A stretch of 56,490 nucleotides of DNA from an uncultured Bacilli bacterium (GTDB lineage: Bacteria; Bacillota_I; Bacilli_A; RFN20; CAG-826): positions 1-56,490 of the forward strand of contig CALVXI010000008.1 in the NCBI GenBank assembly GCA_944368975.1, written 5' to 3'. The position numbers and the translations under genes are program-made. Position 1 is the first letter of the stretch. Each line of letters starts with the position of its first letter. This document shows positions 35,655 through 45,030 of this stretch, in pieces. A model generated the notes under the pieces. The model was not told the origin of the DNA and ran no database searches. It saw nothing but the letters and a program-made list of their open reading frames with translations.

Positions 35655-35807
35655 ATGAAAGATGGTAGAAAACATGATGAATTCTTCGAAGCAAAAGTCG
35701 ATAATTTAGTCGGCGTTGGAAATTATTTTAGTGCTTTCGGATTTAACAATCCAAGTAGTAATTTCGTATTTATTAAAACTGAAAACTCCGACAAATACAG
35801 ATATTAA
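35655..35807 (+). CDS. 50-aa protein of unknown function
   Basis: Short ORF with one of the best ribosome sites in the window (AAGGAGG, 8 nt before ATG 35655). Upstream codons in the same frame lack support. It starts MKDGRKHDEFFEAKVDNLVG, is soluble-looking and ends with a basic-aromatic tail; no family recognised. It follows a ~170-nt structured leader and its stop codon lies in a 24-bp palindrome. Confidence 0.55.
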   Translation: MKDGRKHDEFFEAKVDNLVGVGNYFSAFGFNNPSSNFVFIKTENSDKYRY

Positions 35808-35826
35808 TGAAAATATTTTCATTAAT
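35803..35826 (+). repeat. 24-bp perfect palindrome over a stop codon
   Basis: ATTAATGAAAAT followed by its exact complement, containing the TAA of the 50-aa ORF. It shares the TAATGAAA/TTTCATTA arms of the inverted repeat at 2844-2879. Confidence 0.65.
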
Positions 35827-35876
35827 TAATTTAGTGAAAATTCAAATCATTAATTATTTAGATTAATGCTTATAAC

Positions 35877-35924
35877 ATAAGACTTATTATTGAATTTTTG
35901 TTCAATATAAGTCTTATTTTTATT
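35877..35924 (+). terminator. Intrinsic terminator before glgB
   Basis: A long stem, ATAAGACTTATTATTGAA (35877-35894) with TTCAATATAAGTCTTAT (35901-35917), one bulge, then TTTTTATTTT. Confidence 0.85.
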
Positions 35925-35971
35925 TTCGTCATAATTAACGAATTATATTCTTTATTATATTAATTTAATTC

Positions 35972-36000
35972 TTAAATTAATTAATATTTTAATCTATAAT
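35972..36000 (+). promoter_or_regulatory. Promoter of the glgB operon
   Basis: TATAAT (35995-36000) with TTAAAT (35972-35977) at 17 bp. The transcript would begin near 36007 and carry AAGGAG 8 nt before the glgB ATG. Confidence 0.5.
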
Positions 36001-36023
36001 ATAAAAAGTTAAGGAGACAAGAC

Positions 36024-37928
36024 ATGGCTTATGGTTTACTATATGACTATCTAAATGGTCAATGTATAGAGGGTTATAAATATTTCGGGGCTCATTTCGT
36101 AAAACAAGAAATTGAAGTTACAGTTGAAGTTCCCTTAAAAAAAGATCCAACAAGAACTAAAAAAAGTAAAGTTAAAAGACTTATCGATGGTGTTATGTTT
36201 AGATTATATGCACCATTAGCTAGTGATGTTAGCGTCATAGGAGACTTTAATAATTGGAATCCAATGATTCATAAAATGAATAAAGTTGATGATGCTGGAG
36301 TATTTGAATTATTTATTCCTGATTTACATAATTATAGTTTTTATAAATATCATTTTAAAAATGCTGAAGGAGCATATGTTGATAAAGCTGATCCATTTGC
36401 ATTTTTTAGTGAATATCGTCCAGGCAGCTGCTCAAGATTATTTAATATAGAAGGATTTATATGGCATGATCGTCCATTTTTAAATCATCGTAATCGTAAC
36501 TTTGATAGACCAATGTCAATTTATGAAATGCATTTAGGCAGTTGGAAAGGAAAAGTTGATAATCGTAATTTATCTTATGAAGAAATTGCTGATTATTTAA
36601 TTCCTTATATTAAAGAATTAGGCTATACACATATAGAGATAATGCCAATTACACAATATCCATTTGATGGTAGCTGGGGTTATCAAGCAACTGGATTTTA
36701 TAGCGTCGATAGTCGTTATGGTAATCCAATGCAACTTATGAGTTTTGTAGACCGTATGCATCAAGCAGGAATAGGTGTTATTTTAGATTTTGCACCTGTT
36801 CATTTTGCAACTGATGATTATGCATTATGTCATTTTGATGGTTCTGATTTATATGAATATTCAAACGAACATCGTTATTCACCTTGGGGAAGTCTTCAAT
36901 TTGATTTAGGTAAGGACCCAGTAAGAAGCTTTTTAATGAGCGCTATGCACTATTTTGTTGAATATTTCCATATTGATGGAATTAGAGTTGATGCTGTAAG
37001 TAATATCGTTTATTGGGAAGGCAATAAAAATAATGGTGAAAATCATGGAGCAACTGAGTTTATTCGTAGATTAAATGGTAAAATGCATATTCTTCATGAC
37101 GATGTTATGATGATCGCAGAAGATTCAACAGATTTTCCAGGCGTTACAAAACCTCTTGAGTATGGTGGATTAGGATTTGATTATAAGTGGGATTTAGGAT
37201 GGATGAATGACACTCTTAAATACTATTCAAAAGATCCAATTTATAAGAAATTTGAACATAATAAATTAACATTCTCAATGATGTATTTCTTTAGTGAAAA
37301 TTTCTTATTACCTTTAAGTCATGATGAAGTAGTCCATGGAAAAGGAACAATTATTAATAAAATGTATGGAGATTATGATACTAAATTTGCTTTATTAAGA
37401 AATCTTTATACATATCAATTTGCCCATCCTGGAAAGAAACTTAACTTTATGGGAAATGAACTTGCTAGTTTTGATGAGTGGAATGAAAATAAATCATTAC
37501 CTTGGGAACTTAAACGTTTTCCAAAACATGATAGCGTTTCACGTTTAGTAAGGGATTTAAATTTAATATACCGTGCTGAAAGTGCAATGCATTTTGAAGA
37601 GTATAACCCAGTACACTTCAATTGGTTAATGGTTGATAATAAGGATCAATCAGTTTTTGCATTTGAAAGAAGATGCGGTAATTCTCATTTGATATTTATT
37701 TTTAATATGACACCAAATTATTATGAAAATTTTGATATTGGTGTTACTAGAAATGGAAAATATGTTGAGATCTTTAATAGTGATAAAGATGTTTATGGTG
37801 GAAATAATGCATATAATGGCTTACCAGTTTATACAAATGAATATGGCCCTGAAAATAAACCATTTAAAATCACTATTAAGTTAGCATCATATGCTGCAAT
37901 GATATTTAAATACGAAACTGAAGAATAA
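36024..37928 (+). CDS. glgB: 1,4-alpha-glucan branching enzyme
   Basis: GH13 enzyme that creates alpha-1,6 branches in glycogen. 634 aa. The N-terminal CBM48 region is visible (FRLYAPLASDVSVIGDFNNW), then the (beta/alpha)8 barrel. Catalytic nucleophile Asp is in DGIRVDAVSN (~317-322), acid/base Glu in IAEDS (~366), and LSHDEVVHGKGTI is the stabiliser site. The N-terminal 60 residues are unusual and charged. It heads an operon with glgP 19 nt downstream. Confidence 0.96.
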   Translation: MAYGLLYDYLNGQCIEGYKYFGAHFVKQEIEVTVEVPLKKDPTRTKKSKVKRLIDGVMFRLYAPLASDVSVIGDFNNWNPMIHKMNKVDDAGVFELFIPDLHNYSFYKYHFKNAEGAYVDKADPFAFFSEYRPGSCSRLFNIEGFIWHDRPFLNHRNRNFDRPMSIYEMHLGSWKGKVDNRNLSYEEIADYLIPYIKELGYTHIEIMPITQYPFDGSWGYQATGFYSVDSRYGNPMQLMSFVDRMHQAGIGVILDFAPVHFATDDYALCHFDGSDLYEYSNEHRYSPWGSLQFDLGKDPVRSFLMSAMHYFVEYFHIDGIRVDAVSNIVYWEGNKNNGENHGATEFIRRLNGKMHILHDDVMMIAEDSTDFPGVTKPLEYGGLGFDYKWDLGWMNDTLKYYSKDPIYKKFEHNKLTFSMMYFFSENFLLPLSHDEVVHGKGTIINKMYGDYDTKFALLRNLYTYQFAHPGKKLNFMGNELASFDEWNENKSLPWELKRFPKHDSVSRLVRDLNLIYRAESAMHFEEYNPVHFNWLMVDNKDQSVFAFERRCGNSHLIFIFNMTPNYYENFDIGVTRNGKYVEIFNSDKDVYGGNNAYNGLPVYTNEYGPENKPFKITIKLASYAAMIFKYETEE

Positions 37929-37947
37929 TTAGGAGAATATTTTATTT

Positions 37948-40365
37948 ATGTTTAAAAATAAAAGCGAATTTATAGAACAATTTAAAGAAAGACTTGTTGC
38001 TAAATATGGAAAAAATCCAAACGAAGCACATATTTTAGAAAAATATGATATATTAGGCGAATTAGTAAGAGACTATAGTGGAGCTGATTGGCGTAATACT
38101 CGTGAATATGTTTTGAAAAATAATGAAAAACAATTAATTTATTTCTCAATGGAATTTTTAATTGGCCGTTTACTTACAAATAATATGATGAATATGGGAA
38201 TTTATGACATTTGTAAGGAAGGATTAGCCGATTTAGGAATTGATATTGGAGAGCTTGAAGATGTTGAAGTTGATGCAGGTCTAGGAAATGGTGGTTTAGG
38301 TAGACTTGCTGCTTGTTTTTTAGATAGTATTGCTAGTTTAAATTATCCAGGATATGGAAACTGTATACGTTATGAATATGGATTCTTTAAGCAAAAAATT
38401 GTCGATGATCGCCAAATTGAGCTTCCTGATCAATGGTTAACTAACGGTTATGTTTGGGAAATTAGAAAACCAAAACATGCTGTTGAAGTTAGTTTTTATG
38501 GAAATGCTGAAACATATTTAAAACCTGATGGTGGTTATGGAATTAGAACAGTTGATGCTATTAAAGTTTTAGCAATGCCTTATGATGTTTATATCCCAGG
38601 TTATAACAATAATTTAGCTAATTCTTTACGTTTATGGAGTGCTCAACCAAGTGAAGAAAATTTACCAAAAAATGTAAGTTTTGATGAATATTTAAATACA
38701 TTAAAAGAATTAAGTCATGGTTTATATCCTGATGATTCTACTGAACATGGAAGAATTTTACGTTTAAGACAACAATATTTCTTTGTTAGTGCAGGATTAC
38801 AAAGTGCTTTAAGAGGACATTTAAGAAGATATGGTACTCTTGATAATTTTTATGAAAAATATGTATTTCAATTAAATGATACACATCCTATTTTAGCTAT
38901 CCCTGAATTAATGAGATTATTAATGGATGAATATGGATATGGTTGGAATGATGCTTGGAAACAAGTTACAAAATGTATTGCTTATACAAATCATACAATT
39001 ATGCCTGAAGCTCTTGAAAAATGGCCAATTCGTTATATTCAACAATTAATTCCTCGCTGTTTTATGATTATTGAAGAAATTAATCGCCGTCAATTAATTT
39101 GGATGAATGAAAATAATGTTAGTGAAGCCGAAATTAATGATATGGTTATCATTAAAGATGGTATGGTTAGAATGACTAATTTAGCTATTTTTGCTTGTTT
39201 TAGTGTTAATGGTGTTGCTGCAATTCATACAAATATATTAGAAAAAGAAACATTTAAAACTTTCTATAAGTATTATCCCGAAAAGTTTAATAATAAGACA
39301 AATGGTGTAACTCATAGAAGATGGTTAATGTATGATAATCCAGAGTTAACAAATTTAATTACTAAACTTATTGGTGATAAATGGAAAGTTAATCCTGAAT
39401 TTGAATTAGAAAAATTAAAAGAATTTACTAATGATAAAAAAGTTTTAAAAGAATTAATGACTATTAAGCATCATAATAAAGAAAAACTTGCTAAATTTGT
39501 TAAAGAAAAATACGGCTTAGAAATTGATCCAAATTCAATTTTTGATACACAAATTAAAAGATTACATGCTTATAAAAGACAATTATTAAATATCTTTAGA
39601 ATTATGCATTATTATTTTGAAATTAAAACAAATAAAAATTTCAAAATGGTTCCACATACTTTCATTTTTGGTGCTAAAGCTCCAGCAAGTTATTATTTTG
39701 CAAAACAAATTATCGAGTTAATTCTTCATGTTGCTCGAATTATTAATAATGATCCTGAAGTTAATAAATATATTAAGATTGTCTTTATGGAAAATTATGG
39801 TGTTAGTTTAGCTGAAAAAATTATTCCTGCTACTGATATTAGTGAACAAATTTCAACAGCTGGAAAAGAAGCTAGTGGAACAAGTAACATGAAATTTATG
39901 ATGAATGGTGCATTAACTTTAGGAACACTAGATGGAGCAAATGTTGAAATTAGTGAACGTGTTGGTGATGAAAATGCCTTTATATTTGGTTTAAAAGTTC
40001 AAGATATTGAGAAAATTCAAAAACAAGGTTCATATAACCCATGGGATGAATACAACAATAATAAATATATTAGAAGAGTGTTAGATAGCTTATTTAATGG
40101 TCCTTGGTGTTATGGAGAAGAAAATAAATTCCGCACAATTTTTGATGAAGTTATGAATCATAATGATGAATATTTTATTTTAAAAGACTTTGATTCATAT
40201 TTAAAAGAAAGTAAAAAGATTGAAGAATATTATTTAAAAGAAGAAGAATGGGCTAAATCTTGCTTAATCAATATTGCAATGAGTGGATATTTCTCAAGTG
40301 ATCGAACAATTGAAGAATATAATAGAGACATTTGGCATTTAAGAAAAATTCCTTCAAATAACTAA
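37948..40365 (+). CDS. glgP: Glycogen phosphorylase
   Basis: GT35 enzyme releasing glucose-1-phosphate from glycogen with phosphate. 805 aa, full length. The PLP-lysine site is EASGTSNMKFMMNGALTLGT near residue 645; DAGLGNGGLGRLAACFLDS and TNGVTHRRWL are typical. The M42 peptidase gene starts 2 nt after its stop. Confidence 0.97.
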   Translation: MFKNKSEFIEQFKERLVAKYGKNPNEAHILEKYDILGELVRDYSGADWRNTREYVLKNNEKQLIYFSMEFLIGRLLTNNMMNMGIYDICKEGLADLGIDIGELEDVEVDAGLGNGGLGRLAACFLDSIASLNYPGYGNCIRYEYGFFKQKIVDDRQIELPDQWLTNGYVWEIRKPKHAVEVSFYGNAETYLKPDGGYGIRTVDAIKVLAMPYDVYIPGYNNNLANSLRLWSAQPSEENLPKNVSFDEYLNTLKELSHGLYPDDSTEHGRILRLRQQYFFVSAGLQSALRGHLRRYGTLDNFYEKYVFQLNDTHPILAIPELMRLLMDEYGYGWNDAWKQVTKCIAYTNHTIMPEALEKWPIRYIQQLIPRCFMIIEEINRRQLIWMNENNVSEAEINDMVIIKDGMVRMTNLAIFACFSVNGVAAIHTNILEKETFKTFYKYYPEKFNNKTNGVTHRRWLMYDNPELTNLITKLIGDKWKVNPEFELEKLKEFTNDKKVLKELMTIKHHNKEKLAKFVKEKYGLEIDPNSIFDTQIKRLHAYKRQLLNIFRIMHYYFEIKTNKNFKMVPHTFIFGAKAPASYYFAKQIIELILHVARIINNDPEVNKYIKIVFMENYGVSLAEKIIPATDISEQISTAGKEASGTSNMKFMMNGALTLGTLDGANVEISERVGDENAFIFGLKVQDIEKIQKQGSYNPWDEYNNNKYIRRVLDSLFNGPWCYGEENKFRTIFDEVMNHNDEYFILKDFDSYLKESKKIEEYYLKEEEWAKSCLINIAMSGYFSSDRTIEEYNRDIWHLRKIPSNN

Positions 40366-40367
40366 TA

Positions 40368-41432
40368 ATGAATAAAAAAGATTTTAAGTTATTAAAATAT
40401 TTATGTGAAATTAATGGAGTTAGTGGCTTTGAAAATGAAGCCACTAACTTTATCTTTAATTATTTTAAAGATAATAAAGATTTTGAGATAACTAAAGATA
40501 AATTTCATAATATTATTGTTAAATACTTTCATAGTAAAGATAAGCCAGTTATAAGTGTTTTTACTCATATTGATGAAGTTGGTTTAATTGTTAGTGATAT
40601 AACTAACGACGGATTTATTAAATTTAAAACTATTGGTGGATGGAATCCTTTAACTTTATATATGATGAAAGTTAAATTTAATAATGATAAAAAAACAATC
40701 GGAGTTATTTCTTCAGAAGTTTCTAAAAATTTTACTGTTGATAATTTATATATTGACTGCGGATATCAAAGCAAGAAAGAAGCAATTGACGATGGTATAA
40801 CTATTGGAACTGATATCATTCCTTATAGTGAGCTAACTTTATTAAGTGGCAATAAAATAATGGTAAAAGCACTTGATAATCGTATATCATGTTTTACTTT
40901 AATTAAGCTTTTAGATAAACTTTCAAAAAATAAAATTGATGCTAATTTTATTGGAGTATTTTCCGTTCAAGAAGAAGTTGGTTGTAGAGGAAGTAAGATT
41001 TCGATTAATGAAATTGATTCTGATATTTCTTTTGCTTTAGATACAACTGATAGTTTTGACGTTCCTGGATTAGAACGTTTAGATTGTACTATTAATAATG
41101 GGGTTGCTTTAAGCTTAGTTGATGGCGGAACAATCGCTCATTTAGGCTTATTTAGATATATTGAAAATTTGCTTAAAAAGAAGAAAATCAAATTTCAGTA
41201 TGATCCAATGAATGTTGGAGGAACTGATAGTTCACAAATACATATAGCTAAAAATGGCATAATTAATTTAACTTTATCAATTCCAATTCGCTATATGCAT
41301 ACTCCTTATTCAATTGGTTCAATTAATGATATAGATAAAACTTTAAAAGTTTTACTAGCAATTTTAAAAGATTTAGATAAAACTAAATTAAATAAAATTT
41401 ATGAATATAAATTTCAAAAAATAATAAAATAA
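40368..41432 (+). CDS. M42-family metallo-aminopeptidase
   Basis: 354-aa two-metal peptidase of the M42 (FrvX/YsdC/glutamyl-aminopeptidase) group: FTHIDEVGLIV (first His/Asp), ALDNRISC (bridging Asp), VFSVQEEVGCRGSK (catalytic and metal Glu), ALDTTDSFDVP, GGTDSSQIH. Forms large cytosolic tetrahedral assemblies in known members and trims peptides. Some M42 proteins were once annotated as endoglucanases, a label not to carry over despite the glycogen genes upstream. Confidence 0.92.
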   Translation: MNKKDFKLLKYLCEINGVSGFENEATNFIFNYFKDNKDFEITKDKFHNIIVKYFHSKDKPVISVFTHIDEVGLIVSDITNDGFIKFKTIGGWNPLTLYMMKVKFNNDKKTIGVISSEVSKNFTVDNLYIDCGYQSKKEAIDDGITIGTDIIPYSELTLLSGNKIMVKALDNRISCFTLIKLLDKLSKNKIDANFIGVFSVQEEVGCRGSKISINEIDSDISFALDTTDSFDVPGLERLDCTINNGVALSLVDGGTIAHLGLFRYIENLLKKKKIKFQYDPMNVGGTDSSQIHIAKNGIINLTLSIPIRYMHTPYSIGSINDIDKTLKVLLAILKDLDKTKLNKIYEYKFQKIIK

Positions 41433-41450
41433 TTAAGTTTTGAAGGTTTT

Positions 41451-42413
41451 TTGAATAAAATGATTCTTTTAAAGAAGAAAAAAATTGGATTTATTAACCT
41501 GACAAGAAAGAAAAAAGCTCGTATTTTTGAAATAGATTTTTTACGTGGCTTATGTATTTTACTTATGGTCATGGACCATTTTTTCTTTGATTTTAGCTAT
41601 TTAATTTATGATTTATTTGATATAAGTTTAGCTACTGCTCCAGATTGGATTATTTCTTTAACTGAAGCAAGTCGCTTTTATTGGAATTGGAATGTTAGAG
41701 TAATTACTAGAGAAATTATAGTTTCTTTATTTTTATTTGTTAGCGGCTTAAGTAGTAACTTTAGTAAGGATAATGTTATTAGAGGTGGACAAATTTTTGG
41801 TGCTGGTTTAATAATTTCTATATTTACTTGTAGCTTTGATGCTCTTAGCTTTCAAATTGTTCATTATAATCCACGTATATCAATATACTTTGGTGCGATA
41901 AGTTGTATTGGCTTATCTTTATTTTTATATAGTTTATATGAATGGTTATTTTTAAAAATTGATAAGGAAAATAAATACACTCCCTATGCTAGCTTTATAA
42001 TTGGGTTAGTTATTGTTTTATTAGGATTTTATGTTATTGATTATTTTAATGCACCTAGTGCAACGGGAGGCTTTAATATTGACAATTGGTTTGACGTTAT
42101 AATTGGTAAATATGTAATAGGTGCTGACTATTTAGCTTTATTTCCATTTATGGGTTATTTATTTATTGGTGCAAGTTTAAGTTATTTAGTATATAAAAAT
42201 AAAAAGAGCTTATTTTTACCTTTATATAATAAAATTAAGCAATCTAAACATTTTGATAAAATTAAAAAAGGATTTATTCCTCTTATTTATATAAGTAAAG
42301 GTGTAAGCCTTTCAGGAAGATTTACCTTACTTATTTATTTTACTCATCAAGTAATTTATATTTTGATAATCGGTTCAGTTTTACTTGGATTAGGATATAG
42401 TTTAAACATATAA
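41451..42413 (+). CDS. DUF1624 (YeiB/HGSNAT-like) membrane acyltransferase
   Basis: 320-aa protein with multiple membrane helices. The signature RIFEIDFLRGLCILLMVMDHFFFDF holds the conserved Asp-x-x-Arg-Gly and Asp-His of the DUF1624/heparan-alpha-glucosaminide acetyltransferase-like family. It probably transfers an acyl group to a sugar or lipid at the outer face of the membrane. The start is either the TTG at 41451 (AAGG 4 nt before) or the ATG at 41460. The next gene, an AMP-forming acyl ligase, could provide the activated acyl group. Confidence 0.82.
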   Translation: MNKMILLKKKKIGFINLTRKKKARIFEIDFLRGLCILLMVMDHFFFDFSYLIYDLFDISLATAPDWIISLTEASRFYWNWNVRVITREIIVSLFLFVSGLSSNFSKDNVIRGGQIFGAGLIISIFTCSFDALSFQIVHYNPRISIYFGAISCIGLSLFLYSLYEWLFLKIDKENKYTPYASFIIGLVIVLLGFYVIDYFNAPSATGGFNIDNWFDVIIGKYVIGADYLALFPFMGYLFIGASLSYLVYKNKKSLFLPLYNKIKQSKHFDKIKKGFIPLIYISKGVSLSGRFTLLIYFTHQVIYILIIGSVLLGLGYSLNI

Positions 42414-42422
42414 TTGATAAAT

Positions 42423-44039
42423 ATGGAAGAAGTTAAATGTAGTTTATATAAAGCAGTATTAAATAGAAAAAATATTTACCCTAAAAATAAAGCTCTATAT
42501 TTTAAAGGTAGATATTTTACTTATACAAAATTAATTAGAAGGATCAATGAATTTAGTTATTCTTTATTGAAGTTAGGATATAAAAAGGGAGATGTTATAA
42601 CTCTTTTACTTCCAAATTTTCCTAATACTATTTATTTACTTTATGCAGTTAATCAAATTGGAGCGATTGCTAATTTAATTCATCCATTACTTCCAAATAC
42701 ACAAGTAAAGAAAATAATGGATAAAGCCGGGAGTAAAGTTTTATTTGCTCTTGATACACGTTATGATGAATTTAAAGATTATAAAGATATTAATGTTATT
42801 CCAGTTTCACCTATTGATGAATCTAATGTTATTTTAAAAATAGGATATAATCTATTAAATCGTAAAGCACTTAAAAATGCTAATAAGGCTAAAGTTAGAT
42901 CAAAAGATTTATTTTCTAAATATATTTATGAAGAATACGATAATGATTATTTAGCAGATCACATTTATTTACAAAGTAGTGGAACTAGTGGAGATAGTAA
43001 GACGATTGCTTTAAGTAGTTTAAGTATTAATTCTTTAGTTTTTCCTTTTAATAAATTATTAGGACTTAAGGATGCTAATGGTACTTATATTTTATCAACT
43101 TTACCAATTTTTCATACTTTTGGCTTATCAATGGGTATTCATATTCTTTTATTTTATGGTGGATGTGATATGTTAATGCCTAAATTTTCAACAAAAGAAA
43201 CGATAAAATTAATTCATAAAGGTAAGATGACTTTTATGATTGGAATTCCTCTTTTATATGAAGTATTACTTAAAAATCCTAAATTTAAAGGTAAAGGATT
43301 TGATAAATTAAATTTAGCTTTTGTTGGAGGAGACTATACAAGCGACTCCTTAAAAGAGCGTTTTAATAAGGTAATGGAAGAAAATAAATCGATATGTCGA
43401 TTATATGAAGGTTATGGATTAACTGAAACAGCAAGCGTAGTTTCAGTTAATACACATCTTGATAATAAAGATGGAAGTGTTGGTAAAGTATTACCTGGTG
43501 TAGATGTAAAAATTGTTAATTCGAATAATGAAGTTACTAAAAACTTTATTGAAGGAGAAATTTGTGTAACCGGCAATACATTAATGAATGGCTATCGATT
43601 TAATGGTAATGAAAATTATATCTTAATTGATGGTAAAAAATATTTTAAGACTGGTGATTATGGTTATTTAGATGATGACAATTTCCTTTATTTTAAACAA
43701 CGTATTAAAAGAATAATTAAAGTTAATGGTATTAATGTTTTCCCTAGTGAAATTGAAAAACTTTTACGTAAACAAGATTTTGTTTATGATGTTTGTGTAA
43801 TTGGTGTTAAAGATGATAAACATGGAAATTTACCAGTTATTTATTTAATTATTAAAAAGAATTATCCTGAAATAAATTATGATGAACAAATTAAAGATGC
43901 AATTAAAAAATCTTTAGGAGTTTATGCATTACCTAAAAAGATAGTTTATGTTAAAGAATTTAAGAAAAATATGATTGGTAAAACTGATGTTAAAGATTTA
44001 GAAAATAAAGAAAATAATGGAGATTTAAAGACTTTTTAA
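42423..44039 (+). CDS. AMP-dependent synthetase/ligase (acyl-activating enzyme)
   Basis: 538 aa from the ATG at 42423. ANL-superfamily core motifs: phosphate loop LQSSGTSGDSKTIALSS, GYGLTETASV, ATP-binding FKTGDYGYLDDDN, hinge KRIIKVNGINVFPSEIE, and the C-terminal catalytic Lys in NMIGKTDVKDL. It activates a carboxylic acid as acyl-AMP and then acyl-CoA or acyl-carrier. The substrate is unclear; fatty acid is most likely. No ribosome site; TATAAT at 42409-42414 lies 8 nt before the ATG, so a second, leaderless start may exist. Its stop overlaps the stop of the convergent ECF gene by 4 nt. Confidence 0.9.
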   Translation: MEEVKCSLYKAVLNRKNIYPKNKALYFKGRYFTYTKLIRRINEFSYSLLKLGYKKGDVITLLLPNFPNTIYLLYAVNQIGAIANLIHPLLPNTQVKKIMDKAGSKVLFALDTRYDEFKDYKDINVIPVSPIDESNVILKIGYNLLNRKALKNANKAKVRSKDLFSKYIYEEYDNDYLADHIYLQSSGTSGDSKTIALSSLSINSLVFPFNKLLGLKDANGTYILSTLPIFHTFGLSMGIHILLFYGGCDMLMPKFSTKETIKLIHKGKMTFMIGIPLLYEVLLKNPKFKGKGFDKLNLAFVGGDYTSDSLKERFNKVMEENKSICRLYEGYGLTETASVVSVNTHLDNKDGSVGKVLPGVDVKIVNSNNEVTKNFIEGEICVTGNTLMNGYRFNGNENYILIDGKKYFKTGDYGYLDDDNFLYFKQRIKRIIKVNGINVFPSEIEKLLRKQDFVYDVCVIGVKDDKHGNLPVIYLIIKKNYPEINYDEQIKDAIKKSLGVYALPKKIVYVKEFKKNMIGKTDVKDLENKENNGDLKTF

Positions 44040-44548
44040 TTAAATTGGTAATGTTTTATTGGCAAATATTTAAATGCCGAATATAGAACAAGACTTATAA
44101 TAACGCCAAATGTTGCTTGTATTAAATCAAATAAAGATGATGTATAAGCGTAGGTAGTTCCAAATAAAATAATATAAGAAGCAAAATAAACTAATACCAT
44201 AATTAATGAACTAATTGGTAAAGATATAAATTTCAAATATTTAGTTTTTCTTAAAAAATAAAAGATTATAAAACATATTATTGATTCAAGTCCCTTTGCT
44301 ATTGCAGTTGGAATCATAAAATTAGCAAATCCACTAGCTAAATCTGCTAATGTTGTTCCTATTATAGCAGTAGGTATCCCAATAATTGGTCCAAAATAAA
44401 TAGTGAAAAATAAAATAAGGCCATCGCTTAGATTGAAATATCCAGCATTACCCATATAAGGAATACGAATAAAATAAGTTACTACAAATAGTAATGCTGA
44501 TAATAACGCTATATAAACTATATTTTGAATTGTTTTTTTGATTTTCAT
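44036..44548 (-). CDS. ECF transporter S component
   Basis: 170-aa membrane protein with 5-6 helices and the S-component features YIALLSALLFVVTYFIRIPY, then NLSDGLILFFTIYFGP and PTAIIGTTLADLASG. It would capture a vitamin or similar micronutrient and share the ECF A/A'/T module encoded elsewhere. The substrate cannot be assigned from sequence alone. Overlaps the DUF523 gene upstream by 4 nt (ATGA). Confidence 0.88.
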   Translation of the reverse strand: MKIKKTIQNIVYIALLSALLFVVTYFIRIPYMGNAGYFNLSDGLILFFTIYFGPIIGIPTAIIGTTLADLASGFANFMIPTAIAKGLESIICFIIFYFLRKTKYLKFISLPISSLIMVLVYFASYIILFGTTYAYTSSLFDLIQATFGVIISLVLYSAFKYLPIKHYQFN

Positions 44549-44979
44549 TTTAGTAATTCCTCGATATCATTTTCACTATAAATTTCAATTCCTAATTTTC
44601 TTAATGCGCTAGTTGTAATGCCTTCACCATTAATTAAAGTGTGACTAAATTTTCCATCATAAATATGATTTACTCCACAACTAGGACTATTTTCTTTTAA
44701 TAAAGCTTTCCTAACTTTAGCGTATTTTACAATATTTATAACTTTATCCCTTCCTAATATAAAATTTTTTGTAACATCAAGACCCTCTTTATTAATTACT
44801 CGATAATTTTTAATTTCACTAGGAGATCTTGGGGTTGATAAACCTCCTAAAACTTCTGGACATATTGGAATAATGTCATATTTTTTCTTCAATAATTCAA
44901 TTTTTTCATGGTAGTTATTACCACCATTATATTTACAATTTTCGCCTAGTAGGCATGCACTAACTAAAATAACTTCCAT
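44545..44979 (-). CDS. DUF523 family protein
   Basis: 144-aa protein opening VILVSACLLGENCKYNGGNN, with the conserved Cys pair, then CPEVLGGLSTPRSPSEI and SPSCGVNHIYDG, all diagnostic of DUF523. The family is of unknown function, probably metal or Fe-S related given its cysteines. The start is ATG 44979, 5 nt after AGGG; a GTG two codons upstream is less likely. Co-transcribed with the ECF S component. Confidence 0.9.
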   Translation of the reverse strand: MEVILVSACLLGENCKYNGGNNYHEKIELLKKKYDIIPICPEVLGGLSTPRSPSEIKNYRVINKEGLDVTKNFILGRDKVINIVKYAKVRKALLKENSPSCGVNHIYDGKFSHTLINGEGITTSALRKLGIEIYSENDIEELLK

Positions 44980-45000
44980 AATCACCCTAAAACTTTAATA

Positions 45001-45022
45001 ATTATAGTCTTTACATTATAAT
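45001..45022. promoter_or_regulatory. Back-to-back promoters for DUF523 (-) and the YgjP-like gene (+)
   Basis: Minus: TATAAT at 45001-45006 with TAGAAA (45024-45029) at 17 bp. Plus: TATAAT at 45017-45022, ending 8 nt before the ATG at 45031, with TTTAAT (44994-44999) at 17 bp. The two promoters interlock in ~36 bp and should compete for polymerase. Confidence 0.55.
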
Positions 45023-45030
45023 ATTTCTAT

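Noticed and set aside
40368..41432. Endoglucanase acting with the glycogen genes
   Set aside because: The motifs are those of M42 metallo-peptidases; the cellulase label for this family is a historical misannotation.
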